DNA of 17,700 nt from Alsobacter sp040380755. GTDB taxonomy: Bacteria > Pseudomonadota > Alphaproteobacteria > Rhizobiales > Beijerinckiaceae. The notes under the pieces were generated by a model, which saw only the letters and a program-made list of their open reading frames with translations, was not told the origin of the DNA and searched no databases. The translations under genes and the position numbers were made by a program. The stretch lies in contig JBEIIL010000080.1 of the NCBI GenBank assembly GCA_040380755.1, forward strand, positions 1 through 17,700, in the 5' to 3' direction. Shown here piece after piece: positions 6,785 through 15,236 of the stretch (within the stretch, counting starts at the first letter, position 1; each line of letters starts with the position of its first letter).

Positions 6785-7720
6785 TCAGTCATCAAAGATC
6801 TGCCCGCCGTCATAGCCTCCGGCGATCCGCCCCAGGCTGGCACGGAACGCGTCCGTGTCCGCCTCGGCCTGCACCGCCGCAAGCGCTGTGGGGGTGACGG
6901 CCTCGCCGCGCCCCCGCAGCAGCAGCCGCGCCAGCACCGCCGGATCCAGATGCGGCAAGTCGGCCCACAGGCCGCGCGCCAGCGCCGTCGCCAGCGTGTG
7001 GTCGGGATGCCGGGGGGTCTCGGGCGCGCGACCGATTTCATACAGATGGGTGGCCACATGCCAGTCATCGGGTTCGGCCGGCAGGCGTTCGAACAGGTCG
7101 GGGCGCTCGTTGGCCACATAGAACCGGTTGAGCCTGTCGAACAGCCGGAACCGGTAGCCTTTCGCCAGCAGGGCCGGCTCCCAGCCGTCCCAGTTCGGCA
7201 GCCCGGTGCCGGGAGCGATCGCCTCGGCGACGATCACCGCGGGACGGAAGCGCTGCCAGTCATTGCCGGCCAGGACGTCGCCCTCCGCGCCCTCGACGTC
7301 AATCTTGAGGATGTCGATGGCCGTCACCGCGAAGCGCTCGCACAGGCTGGCCAGCGTCAGCTCCGGCCGCTGGAGTGTCGTGTAGGACACGCCAAAGGCA
7401 TCAGCCGCCCGGGCAAAGGCCTCGACCGTGGTGGAAAATCCGTGCAGCCGGTCCACCTGGTGGAAATTCGTCATGGCGTCCACCTGCCCGACGAGGCCCT
7501 CGAAAACCTGGTCCCGGGGCCGCAGGTGCGCATACAGCGCCGCCAGCTCCGGTTGCGGCTCCACCACAAGCCCGCTCCATCCGCGCTCGTAGAAGAACTG
7601 CGTGACATTGTCGGCAACGGGGTGACCGGCGCCGACGTCAATGTAGAAGCCGGTGGCCTGGTCGCCAAAGGCGACGGCAAGGTGATGGTCCTCGAGGTTC
7701 TGGGCATAGGACAGGCGCAT
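6785..7720 (-). CDS. FkbM-family SAM-dependent methyltransferase
   Basis: A 311-aa product whose first 200 residues match the FkbM methyltransferase family, which O-methylates hydroxyls on sugars, polyketides and other small molecules. Visible are the N-terminal SYAQNLED typical of this subgroup, the SAM-binding FYIDVGAGHP at 25-34, the acidic end of strand 2 (LVVEP, 51-55) and DILKIDVEGAEGDVLAG at 136-152. Residues 210-311 form a tail I do not recognise. The ATG at 7720 is preceded by AAGGAGG, the strongest ribosome-binding site in the window. It lies 80 nt downstream of livF on the same strand, as the last gene of the cluster, and ends convergently with the tRNA gene. No glycan genes are nearby, so the substrate is unknown. 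Confidence 0.85.
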   Translation of the reverse strand: MRLSYAQNLEDHHLAVAFGDQATGFYIDVGAGHPVADNVTQFFYERGWSGLVVEPQPELAALYAHLRPRDQVFEGLVGQVDAMTNFHQVDRLHGFSTTVEAFARAADAFGVSYTTLQRPELTLASLCERFAVTAIDILKIDVEGAEGDVLAGNDWQRFRPAVIVAEAIAPGTGLPNWDGWEPALLAKGYRFRLFDRLNRFYVANERPDLFERLPAEPDDWHVATHLYEIGRAPETPRHPDHTLATALARGLWADLPHLDPAVLARLLLRGRGEAVTPTALAAVQAEADTDAFRASLGRIAGGYDGGQIFDD

Positions 7721-7753
7721 GCGGGAGGCCTCCTTGTGTCGAGGACCGCACCC

Positions 7754-7769
7754 TGCCCGAAGTCGGGCC
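7754..7769 (-). other. Small inverted repeat between livF and the methyltransferase gene
   Basis: GCCCG (7755-7759) and CGGGC (7764-7768) can form a 5-bp hairpin with a 4-nt loop in the 80-nt gap after livF. No T-run follows on the minus strand, so it is at best a weak terminator or processing site. It leaves open whether the methyltransferase gene is co-transcribed with the transporter. Confidence 0.25.
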
Positions 7770-7800
7770 CGGCCCAAAGGCCCCAAGCGTCGCGGCCGCC

Positions 7801-8513
7801 TCAGCCGCCCAGATAGGCCCGCCGCACGCTCGGATCGGCCAGCAGCGTGGCGCCGTCGCCGGACTTCACGATGCGGCCCTGCTCGACCACATAGGCCCGT
7901 CCGGCCATCTTCAGCGCCTCGTTGACGTTCTGCTCGACCAGCACGATCGTGATCGACAGGCTTTTGGCGAGGTCGGCGACGAGGCCGAACACGCGCTTCA
8001 CCATCAGCGGCGACAGTCCGAGCGACGGCTCGTCCAGCATCAACAGCTTCGGCCGGCTCATGACGGCGCGCGCAAGCGCGCACATCGACCGCTCGCCGCC
8101 CGACAGGCTGCCGGCGAGCTGTGCGCGGCGTTCCGCCAGCACCGGAAACCATTCGAAGACCTCATCCAGCCCGCGCGCCATCTGCGGCCGGGCTGTCGGG
8201 TTGTGGGCCCCGAGCTCCAGGTTCTCCCGCACGGTCATGAACGGGAACAGCCGGCCGCCCTCCGGCACCATGATCAGGCCGCGGTCGACGATCTGGTCGG
8301 CGCGGCGCCCGGTGATGTCCTCGCCGGCGAACCGTACCGTTCCCCGGCGGGCGGTGATGAGGCCGGAGATGGTGCGCAGCAGCGTCGACTTGCCGGCGCC
8401 GTTGGCCCCCACCACGGCGACGATCTCGTGCTCGGCCACCGCGAGGCTGACGCCGCGCAGCACCGTGGCGTCGCCATAGCCGGACCAGACATCCGCAACC
8501 TCGAGCATGGCGG

Positions 8514-8517
<4 letters not shown>
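7801..8517 (-). CDS. livF: ABC transporter ATP-binding protein, LivF type
   Basis: One of two cytoplasmic ATPases that drive a branched-chain-amino-acid-type (HAAT) importer. The 238-aa product carries Walker A GANGAGKS at 37-44, the signature LSGGE at 138-142, Walker B KLLMLDEPS at 157-165 and the VEQN segment (194-197) in which LivF proteins have Gln at the switch-histidine position. Length and the ending RRAYLGG are typical. Its ATG overlaps the livG stop (ATGA, 8514-8517), implying coupled translation. The transporter sits beside hydantoinase-type enzymes, so its cargo need not be leucine, isoleucine or valine. Confidence 0.93.
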
Positions 8518-9235
<718 letters not shown>

Positions 9236-9239
<4 letters not shown>

Positions 9240-10264
9240 GGCGCGCTCCCCCGCGCCGCCCAGCTGCGACGCAGCTGCTGCGCCTTGCCGTAGACGCCCT
9301 GCTTGAAGAATCGCGCCGCCAGGATCAGCACGATGCCGAGCACGATGACGTGTCCGCCGGGCGTGAGATCGCCCAGCGCGCCGCGCAGCCAGCTCTCCAG
9401 AGGGATGATGACGAAGGCGCCGAGCACCGGACCAACGACGGTGCCAATGCCGCCGATCAGGGCGATGAGCGCGAATTTCACGCCAACTTCCGGCAGCGAG
9501 AACAGGTTGGGCGGGTCGATGACGCGGATATACATCACGAACAGGCTGCCGCCGACCGCGGTGAGCGCGGCCGAGATCGCCATGCCGGCGAGCTTGGTGC
9601 GCAGCACGTTGACGCCGGCCGCCTCCGCCGCATCCTCGTTGGCGTGCACGGCGATGAGGTAGTGCCCGAGACGGGCGCGGCGCACCAGCAGCGTGGCGAT
9701 GACGGCACACGACATGTAGCCGAACATCAGCACCGCCGACTGCCAGCGCTCCGCAAAGATCATGTTGGCAAAGCCGGCCCGGAACGGGATGAGCAGGCCC
9801 TGGGGGCCGCCCGTGAGCGGCTCCATGAAGTTCGCCAGCACCAGGCCGACCTCGTTCACCGCCATGGTGGCGATAGCGAAGAACGGGCCGCGGAGGCGGA
9901 AGGTCGGCCACGACACCAGCAGCGCGATGGCGACGCCGAGCGCCGCGGCCAGCGGCAGGCTCAGCCAGGGCGACAGGCCGGCGACGAGATAGAGCCGCGC
10001 CGTCGTGTAGGCGCCGACGGCGAAGAACACGCCGTGGCCCAGCGAGAACTGCCCGCCGAGGCCACCGATGATGTTCCAGGCGCAGGACAGGCCCGCGAAC
10101 AGGTAGGTCATCGTCACCACGTCGGTCCAGTAGCTGTCGGCCGCCAGCAGCGGGATCGGCAGCCCGACGGCGAGCAGGAACAGCAGGTGCCAGCCGACGG
10201 AGGCGGCGAGCGCGGGCGGACGCGGGCGGGAGGAGGCCAGCGCAGGCATGGAAACGGCCGTCAT
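9236..10264 (-). CDS. livM: ABC transporter permease, LivM type
   Basis: A 342-aa hydrophobic permease of the HAAT importer. It has about eight to ten predicted membrane spans and the family segments GGLGGQFSLGHGVFFAVGAY at 67-86 and GHYLIAVHANEDAAEAAGVN at 200-219, the latter being the cytoplasmic loop that contacts an ATPase. GGIGTVVGPVLGAF follows at 271-284. The ATG at 10264 shares one base with the livH stop (TGATG), so translation probably restarts there; an in-frame ATG five codons later is an alternative. Together with LivH it forms the transmembrane path. Confidence 0.92.
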
Positions 10265-11151
10265 CAATGCTGCCTCAGCCCGAGTTCCTCGGTGCCCTTG
10301 CGGCCGAACAGGCCGGAGGGGCGCACGACCAGGACCGCGATGAAGATGAGAAACCAGATCGCCTGCTTGAGCGCGGGATCGACATAGTAGCCCGCGAAGC
10401 TCTCGACGATCCCGACCGCCAAACCGCCGATATAGGCGCCGGCGACCGAGCCCATGCCGCCGAGCACGACAACGGCGAAGGCCGCGAGGATGAAATTGCC
10501 GCCGATCTGCGGCTGCAGCGTGTAGATCGGCGCCAGCAGCGACCCGGCCACGCCTGCCAGCGCCGCGCCGAGGCCGAAGACCAGCAGGTAGGTGAGTTCG
10601 ACATTGATGCCCATCAGGCGCGCGGCATCGCGATCCTGGATGACGGCGCGGATCACCTTGCCGGCATGGCTGTAGCGCAGGAAGGCCAGCAGCGCCCCGG
10701 CGATCGCCGCAGTGACGATGAAGATGATCACGCGGCCCGCGTTGGCCTTCATGATGCCGAGGTCGATCACCGTGCGCGATGCCGCCACGGCGACGCTCTT
10801 GCCCTCGCCGCGAGTGATCGCAAGCACGACGTTCTGCATCAAGATGAGCAGGCCGAAGGTCGTGAACACCTGCATCAGCGGTTCGTCCCGCAGCGGCTGC
10901 AGAAGCAGGCGCTGCACGATGATGCCGAACAGGAACATCCCCGGCGCGATGATGAAGACCGCCACATAGGGTGACATGCCGAAGAAGAAGAAGCACGCAT
11001 AGGTCGCGTACATCGCGACCATGATGAACTCGCCCTGGGCGAAGTTCACGATCCGCACCACCCCGAAGATGAGGTTCAGCCCGAGGCTGACGAGGGCATA
11101 GATGCCACCGAGCAGCAGGCCCGAGAGGAGCACATTGAGGAAAGTGTTCAC
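10264..11151 (-). CDS. livH: ABC transporter permease, LivH type
   Basis: A 295-aa permease of the HAAT family, mostly membrane spans. Family segments visible are NFAQGEF at 36-42, the ATPase-coupling loop IRAVIQDRDAARLMGIN at 167-183, LGGMGSVAGAYIGGLA at 230-245 and the C-terminal VLVVRPSGLFGRKG. The start codon is GTG at 11151 with only a weak GAAAGG upstream. It lies 48 nt after the binding-protein gene, with a hairpin in the gap, and overlaps livM by one base. An open frame runs on the opposite strand but has no recognisable content. Confidence 0.93.
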   Translation of the reverse strand: MNTFLNVLLSGLLLGGIYALVSLGLNLIFGVVRIVNFAQGEFIMVAMYATYACFFFFGMSPYVAVFIIAPGMFLFGIIVQRLLLQPLRDEPLMQVFTTFGLLILMQNVVLAITRGEGKSVAVAASRTVIDLGIMKANAGRVIIFIVTAAIAGALLAFLRYSHAGKVIRAVIQDRDAARLMGINVELTYLLVFGLGAALAGVAGSLLAPIYTLQPQIGGNFILAAFAVVVLGGMGSVAGAYIGGLAVGIVESFAGYYVDPALKQAIWFLIFIAVLVVRPSGLFGRKGTEELGLRQH

Positions 11152-11176
11152 AACTCGGGCCTTTCGCTGTCCCGGT

Positions 11177-11197
11177 GGCGGAGTGTCACCGTCCGCC
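11177..11197 (-). other. Hairpin immediately after the binding-protein stop codon
   Basis: GGCGGA (11177-11182) and TCCGCC (11192-11197) form a perfect 6-bp stem with a 9-nt loop, starting 2 nt after the binding-protein stop (11200-11202) on the minus strand. There is no T-run. Stem-loops at this place are known to stabilise binding-protein messages and lower expression of the downstream permease genes; that role is inferred here. Confidence 0.4.
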
Positions 11198-11199
11198 CG

Positions 11200-12417
11200 T
11201 TACTTGGCGCGTGGAATGTTGACGAGGGTGGTGCCGGCCATGGCCGCATCGGTCGGGAACACCGTCACGGTCTTGCCGGCTTGCCACTGCACCATGTTGG
11301 GGATGGCGCGCTGGTTCTGCATCTTCTCGTCGAACTTGACGCCGTAGCCGTTGGTGTAGGTCTTCAGCGGCTTGTCGGTGGCGGCCGCCGCGGCGCGCAC
11401 CTTCTGCATGTCCGTCCCGCCTGCCGCGGTGAGCAGGTCGCGCAGGATCATCATCTCGGTGAAGGCGCTGAGGCTCTGCGGGGCGACGGGGTCGCGGTTG
11501 TACTTGGCCTTGTAGGTCTGGACGAAGGCGGCCGCGCCCGGCGCGAAGGCCTCCGACAGGTCGGCATGCGGGTAGCCGACGACGAACACGCCGTCCATGA
11601 AGTCGCCCAGCGCCTCGCGGAAGTCGGCGCTGTCGCCGGTGCCCAGCAGCATCGCCACTGGCGGCTTGAAGCCCTGGTCACGCATCGTGCGCAGCAGCAG
11701 GGTGTTGTCCGGCACATAGCCCGTGCCCACCCAGATGTCCGGCTGGGCATTGCTGGCGCGCAGGATGGCGTCGTTCAGGTCGATGGCGCGGAAATTGTGC
11801 GAGCCGACGCCGACGACCTTGGCGCCCGCGGCCTCGAGCAGCCGCTTCTGCACCTGGGCGATGGAGGTGCCGTAGATCGTGTCCTCGTGCTCGATCCAGA
11901 CCTTCAGCTCGCTCGGCTTCTTGTTCAGCTTGGGCGCGATGAACTCGACCATCGCCTGCACGGATCGCTCGGCGAAATGCGTGGCGTTCGGCCCGCCGCG
12001 GATGAAGTTGGGCAGGCCACGCTCGGTCAGATCGCTGGCGAGCGCCATGGCCTCGAAATAGATCTTGCCGTGGCGCGCGGCGGCGTCGCTCGCCGCATTG
12101 GCGACGGCGCTGATATAGGTGCCCATGAACAGGTCGACCTTGTCCTGCGACACCAGCTTCTCGACCGCGGCAATGCCCTGCTGCGGGTTGCCGGCGTCGC
12201 CGCGCACGATCACGAGCTTGCGGCCGCCGATGCCGCCGGCGGCGTTGATCGCCTCGACACCGAGCTCGAAGCCGCGGGTGGCCTCGTCACCATACTGCGC
12301 CAGCGGCCCCGAATAGGGGTTGATGGCGCCGATCTTGATCGGCTCCTGCGCCTGCGCCATTCCAAGTCCGGCCGCCATCGCGGCGGCGGCAAGCACGGTT
12401 CTGCGTGTCATCGTCAT
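11200..12417 (-). CDS. Periplasmic substrate-binding protein of a Liv-type ABC importer
   Basis: A 405-aa family-6 periplasmic binding protein (the LivJ/LivK-like fold) that captures the ligand and delivers it to LivHMGF. A signal peptide is clear: TRRTVLA followed by an alanine-rich core and a likely cleavage after AQA (residue 23). The twin arginines make Tat export possible as well as Sec. The mature protein starts QEPIKIGAINPYSGPLAQYG, the family's N-terminal strand. The ATG at 12417 has GGGAGG (12425-12430) 7 nt upstream. It lies 48 nt after the epimerase gene, with hairpins in the gaps on both sides. Ligand specificity cannot be read from the sequence; the Hyu neighbours suggest a cyclic amide or amino-acid derivative. 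Confidence 0.92.
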   Translation of the reverse strand: MTMTRRTVLAAAAMAAGLGMAQAQEPIKIGAINPYSGPLAQYGDEATRGFELGVEAINAAGGIGGRKLVIVRGDAGNPQQGIAAVEKLVSQDKVDLFMGTYISAVANAASDAAARHGKIYFEAMALASDLTERGLPNFIRGGPNATHFAERSVQAMVEFIAPKLNKKPSELKVWIEHEDTIYGTSIAQVQKRLLEAAGAKVVGVGSHNFRAIDLNDAILRASNAQPDIWVGTGYVPDNTLLLRTMRDQGFKPPVAMLLGTGDSADFREALGDFMDGVFVVGYPHADLSEAFAPGAAAFVQTYKAKYNRDPVAPQSLSAFTEMMILRDLLTAAGGTDMQKVRAAAAATDKPLKTYTNGYGVKFDEKMQNQRAIPNMVQWQAGKTVTVFPTDAAMAGTTLVNIPRAK

Positions 12418-12434
12418 TGGCAGTCCTCCCTGTG

Positions 12435-12454
12435 GGCCGGCTCTCTGACCGGCC
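12435..12454 (-). other. Hairpin between the epimerase and binding-protein genes
   Basis: GGCCGG (12435-12440) and CCGGCC (12449-12454) form a perfect 6-bp stem with an 8-nt loop, about 11 nt after the epimerase stop and just before the ribosome-binding site of the binding-protein gene. No T-run follows. With the hairpin on the other side of that gene it would bracket the message, suggesting separate RNA processing. Confidence 0.4.
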
Positions 12455-12465
12455 TTGAGCCCAGT

Positions 12466-13461
12466 TTAGCCATCCGCGTTGCCGCGGTCGCGTTCGATCC
12501 ACGTCACGAGCCGGCGGATGCCCTCCTCGAGGCCAACCTCCGGTACCCAGCCGAGCAGCAACTCGGCCTTGTCGCGCCGGTACTGCAGCGACGCCGTCGT
12601 GGTGAAGCGCACCCGCGTCGGGTCGTCGCGATATTCGGGCTTCACCGGCGAACCGGTGATGCGCAGCAGCGTCGCCACGACCTCGTTCAGGGTCTCGTCG
12701 CGGCCCGACACGATGTTGAAGCTCTCGCCCGACACCGCGCTCGTCATCGCCAGCACGTTGGCGCGCGCCACGTCGCCCACATAGATGTAGTCGTGCACCT
12801 CGGACCCGTCGCCCGGCAGCACCGGCGGGCGTCCGCTGCGGATCGCGTCATAGGCCTCGATGATGTAGAGCGCATTGACGCCGCGGTAGTGCTGGCGCTC
12901 GCCATAGACGGTGGAATAGCGCAGGGCGACATAGTCCAGCCCGTGCTTCTGCTTGTACAGGCGCAGCAGGCTCTCGCCGATCGCCTTCGAGGCGGCGTAG
13001 AGCGCGCCGGCCGGCTGCAGCCCCTGCCAGCCCATCGGCCGGTCCTCGGAGAAGCCGGGCGTCTCGTCCTGCCCGTACACCGCGACCGAGGACGAGAACA
13101 CGACCTTGCGCACCCCCCTGTAGCGGCAGGCCTCCACCAGGTTCTGCATGCCCCGGACGTTGACGTCGAGGCCGAGCGACGGGTTGGCCGCCAGCGGGAT
13201 GGTGAGGAACGCCGCGACGGCGAACACGCCGTCGGCGCCCTCGAAGGCGTCATAGAGCTCGTTGATGCGCAACAGATCGCCCCGCACAAGCCGGACGCGG
13301 GGGTCCTTGAGCAGCGGCTCGACGATCGCCGGCGTTCCCAGCGAGAAATTGTCGAACAGGGTGATCTTGCCTGCTCCCTCGGCCAGCAGCCGCTCGGTAA
13401 TGTGCGAGCCGATCAGGCTTGCGCCCCCGGCGATCACATAGGACTTGCCCTGTGCGCTCAT
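12466..13461 (-). CDS. NAD-dependent epimerase/dehydratase (extended SDR)
   Basis: A 331-aa extended short-chain dehydrogenase related to nucleotide-sugar epimerases. The NAD-binding turn is GGASLIGSHI (12-21), with Ser15 where GxxGxxG enzymes usually have the middle glycine. FDN at 36-38 supplies the ribose-binding aspartate, VFSSSVAVYG (121-130) contains the catalytic serine region, and the YxxxK pair is Y155/K159 in YAASK. RYSTVYGERQ and HDYIYVGDVA are further family segments. It overlaps hyuB by 4 bp (ATGA, 13458-13461) and precedes the binding-protein gene by 48 nt. Such an enzyme is unexpected between hydantoinase subunits and an amino-acid-type transporter; it presumably acts on the imported compound. 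A nucleotide-sugar role is possible but has no local support. Confidence 0.88.
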   Translation of the reverse strand: MSAQGKSYVIAGGASLIGSHITERLLAEGAGKITLFDNFSLGTPAIVEPLLKDPRVRLVRGDLLRINELYDAFEGADGVFAVAAFLTIPLAANPSLGLDVNVRGMQNLVEACRYRGVRKVVFSSSVAVYGQDETPGFSEDRPMGWQGLQPAGALYAASKAIGESLLRLYKQKHGLDYVALRYSTVYGERQHYRGVNALYIIEAYDAIRSGRPPVLPGDGSEVHDYIYVGDVARANVLAMTSAVSGESFNIVSGRDETLNEVVATLLRITGSPVKPEYRDDPTRVRFTTTASLQYRRDKAELLLGWVPEVGLEEGIRRLVTWIERDRGNADG

Positions 13462-15236
13462 GCGGTTGTCTCCCCCGTGCTTGCCGCATCTTCAGTGCGC
13501 CGGTGGCGCTCCTGGGCGGTCGCCGCCTCGTCGACCGCCAGCCCGCTGGCACCGATGGCGAGATGGACGCCATAGTCGCGCAAGGCCACGCCGGCACTGA
13601 CAAACCCGTCGACCACGTCGCGCAGGACCCGCGCCGGCTCGCGCGTCAGCGGGTCGCCCCAGCCGCCCCCGCCCGGCGTCGCCAGCCGGGCGGTATCGCC
13701 CGGCCGCATCGCGACACCTTCTTCCTTGGTGACGTGCAGCGGGATCTGCGAAACCCCGTCGACCGTGAACTCGACCTGGGCCAGCGCGGCCGGCAGCCCG
13801 CCATGCAGGCCGTAGGGCGGATAGATGCCGCGATCGCCGAGCACGCTGGAGACGGCGTTGCCATTGGTCAGGGTGACGTCGAACTCGACGCCGCAGCCGC
13901 CGCGGTTGTAGCCGGCGCCGCCCGAATCCTGGCGGATCCGGTAGTAGCGGAAATGCAGCGGATAGAGCTGTTCGAGCAGCTCGATCGGCGATGTCCGGGC
14001 CGCCGAGATCGGCGCGTTGCCGTTGGTCAGGCCATCGCAGATGGGATGGCCGCCAAAGCCGCCGCCACTGAAGCGGAACATGATGTAGGGCGACGCCCGC
14101 TGGGTGTCGTAGCCGCTGATGGTGAAGCTCGCCACCGAGCCGAAGCAGGCGGCCGGCACCCGGTCGGGGATCGCCTGCGCCAGCGCGCCGAACACCGCGT
14201 CGACCACCCGCAGCGACACCTCGGCGGAGGATCCTGATACCGCGCGCGGGAACTTCGCGTTGAGGAAGGTCGTCTCCGGCGCGATCAGCGTCACCGGCGC
14301 GAAGATGCCGGCGTTGATCGGCACCTCCGGAAACACATGCTTCAGCGCCGCGAACACCGCCGCGAAGGTCGCCGAGATCGAGGCGTTGAGCGGGCCGCGG
14401 ACCGGCGGGCTGGAGCCCGAGAAGTCGAGGATCATCTCGTCGCCGCGAACCGTCAGCTGCAGCGCCACCGTGATGGGCTCCAGCACGATCCCGTCCGAGT
14501 CGATCTGGGCGCTGAACCCATAGGTGCCGTCCGGGATCGCCGCGATATGGGCGCGCATCTGCCGCTCGGACCGGGTCCGCAGCTCCGCCGTGTAGGCCGC
14601 GACCTCCGTGTCGCCATACTTGTCCAACAGCGCCCGCAGCCGCGCCTCGCCGACATTCAGCGCCGCGAACTGCGCCTGCAGGTCGCCGCGACGCTCCTCG
14701 GGCAGGCGCATATTGGCAAGCAGGATCTTGAGCAGGTCCTCCTGCAGCACGCCCTTGCGGCAGATCAGCGCCGGCGGGATGCGGATGCCCTCCTGGATGA
14801 TCTCGGTCGCCTTGACGCCGAACCCGCCCGGCACATTGCCGCCGATATCCGTCCAGTGTCCGCAATTGGCCAGGAAGGCGAAGCGCTTGCCCTTATAGTG
14901 GAACGGCCGCACCAGCTTCACGTCCATCAGGTGCGTGCCGCCGCAATACGGGTCGTTGAGGATGACGACATCGCCCTCCTCGAGGTCCGGATAGGCCTCG
15001 ATCGCCGATTTCACCGCGTACTGCATCACACCGACGAAGATCGGCAGGCCGGTGTCGCCCTGCGCGACGATGTCACCCGTCTGCGGGTCGTAGATGCCGT
15101 TGGCGCGGTCGCGCGCCTCCGACATCACCGGGTTGAAGGCGGCCTTCTCCAGTGCCAGGTCCATCTCGTCGACGATCTGGCGCGTCGCGTTCTGGATCAC
15201 CGCGAGGGTGGCGGGGTCGAACACGCGCGCGCTCAT
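13458..15236 (-). CDS. hyuB: Hydantoinase/oxoprolinase family subunit B
   Basis: A 592-aa subunit of the HyuB family, partner of HyuA in ATP-dependent opening of cyclic amides (N-methylhydantoin, 5-oxoproline, caprolactam) and related to the acetone carboxylase alpha-type subunit. Family segments are KAAFNPVMSEARDRANGIYD at 31-50, NDPYCGGTHLMD at 94-105, GHWTDIGGNVPGGF at 126-139, GGGFGGHP in the C-terminal half and TPGGGGWGDPLTREP near the end. Length is normal. Both ends overlap neighbours by ATGA (hyuA at 15233-15236, the epimerase at 13458-13461), so the three are translated as a unit. No acetone-carboxylase gamma subunit is present, which favours a hydrolase. Product family is sure; substrate is not. 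Confidence 0.93.
   Translation of the reverse strand: MSARVFDPATLAVIQNATRQIVDEMDLALEKAAFNPVMSEARDRANGIYDPQTGDIVAQGDTGLPIFVGVMQYAVKSAIEAYPDLEEGDVVILNDPYCGGTHLMDVKLVRPFHYKGKRFAFLANCGHWTDIGGNVPGGFGVKATEIIQEGIRIPPALICRKGVLQEDLLKILLANMRLPEERRGDLQAQFAALNVGEARLRALLDKYGDTEVAAYTAELRTRSERQMRAHIAAIPDGTYGFSAQIDSDGIVLEPITVALQLTVRGDEMILDFSGSSPPVRGPLNASISATFAAVFAALKHVFPEVPINAGIFAPVTLIAPETTFLNAKFPRAVSGSSAEVSLRVVDAVFGALAQAIPDRVPAACFGSVASFTISGYDTQRASPYIMFRFSGGGFGGHPICDGLTNGNAPISAARTSPIELLEQLYPLHFRYYRIRQDSGGAGYNRGGCGVEFDVTLTNGNAVSSVLGDRGIYPPYGLHGGLPAALAQVEFTVDGVSQIPLHVTKEEGVAMRPGDTARLATPGGGGWGDPLTREPARVLRDVVDGFVSAGVALRDYGVHLAIGASGLAVDEAATAQERHRRTEDAASTGETTA

Noticed and set aside
11281..13575. A 764-codon open frame on the plus strand opposite the binding-protein and epimerase genes
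   Set aside because: Its product is rich in His, Arg and Asp with no recognisable domain, and the opposite strand encodes two clear families. Long antisense frames are expected in DNA of this GC content.
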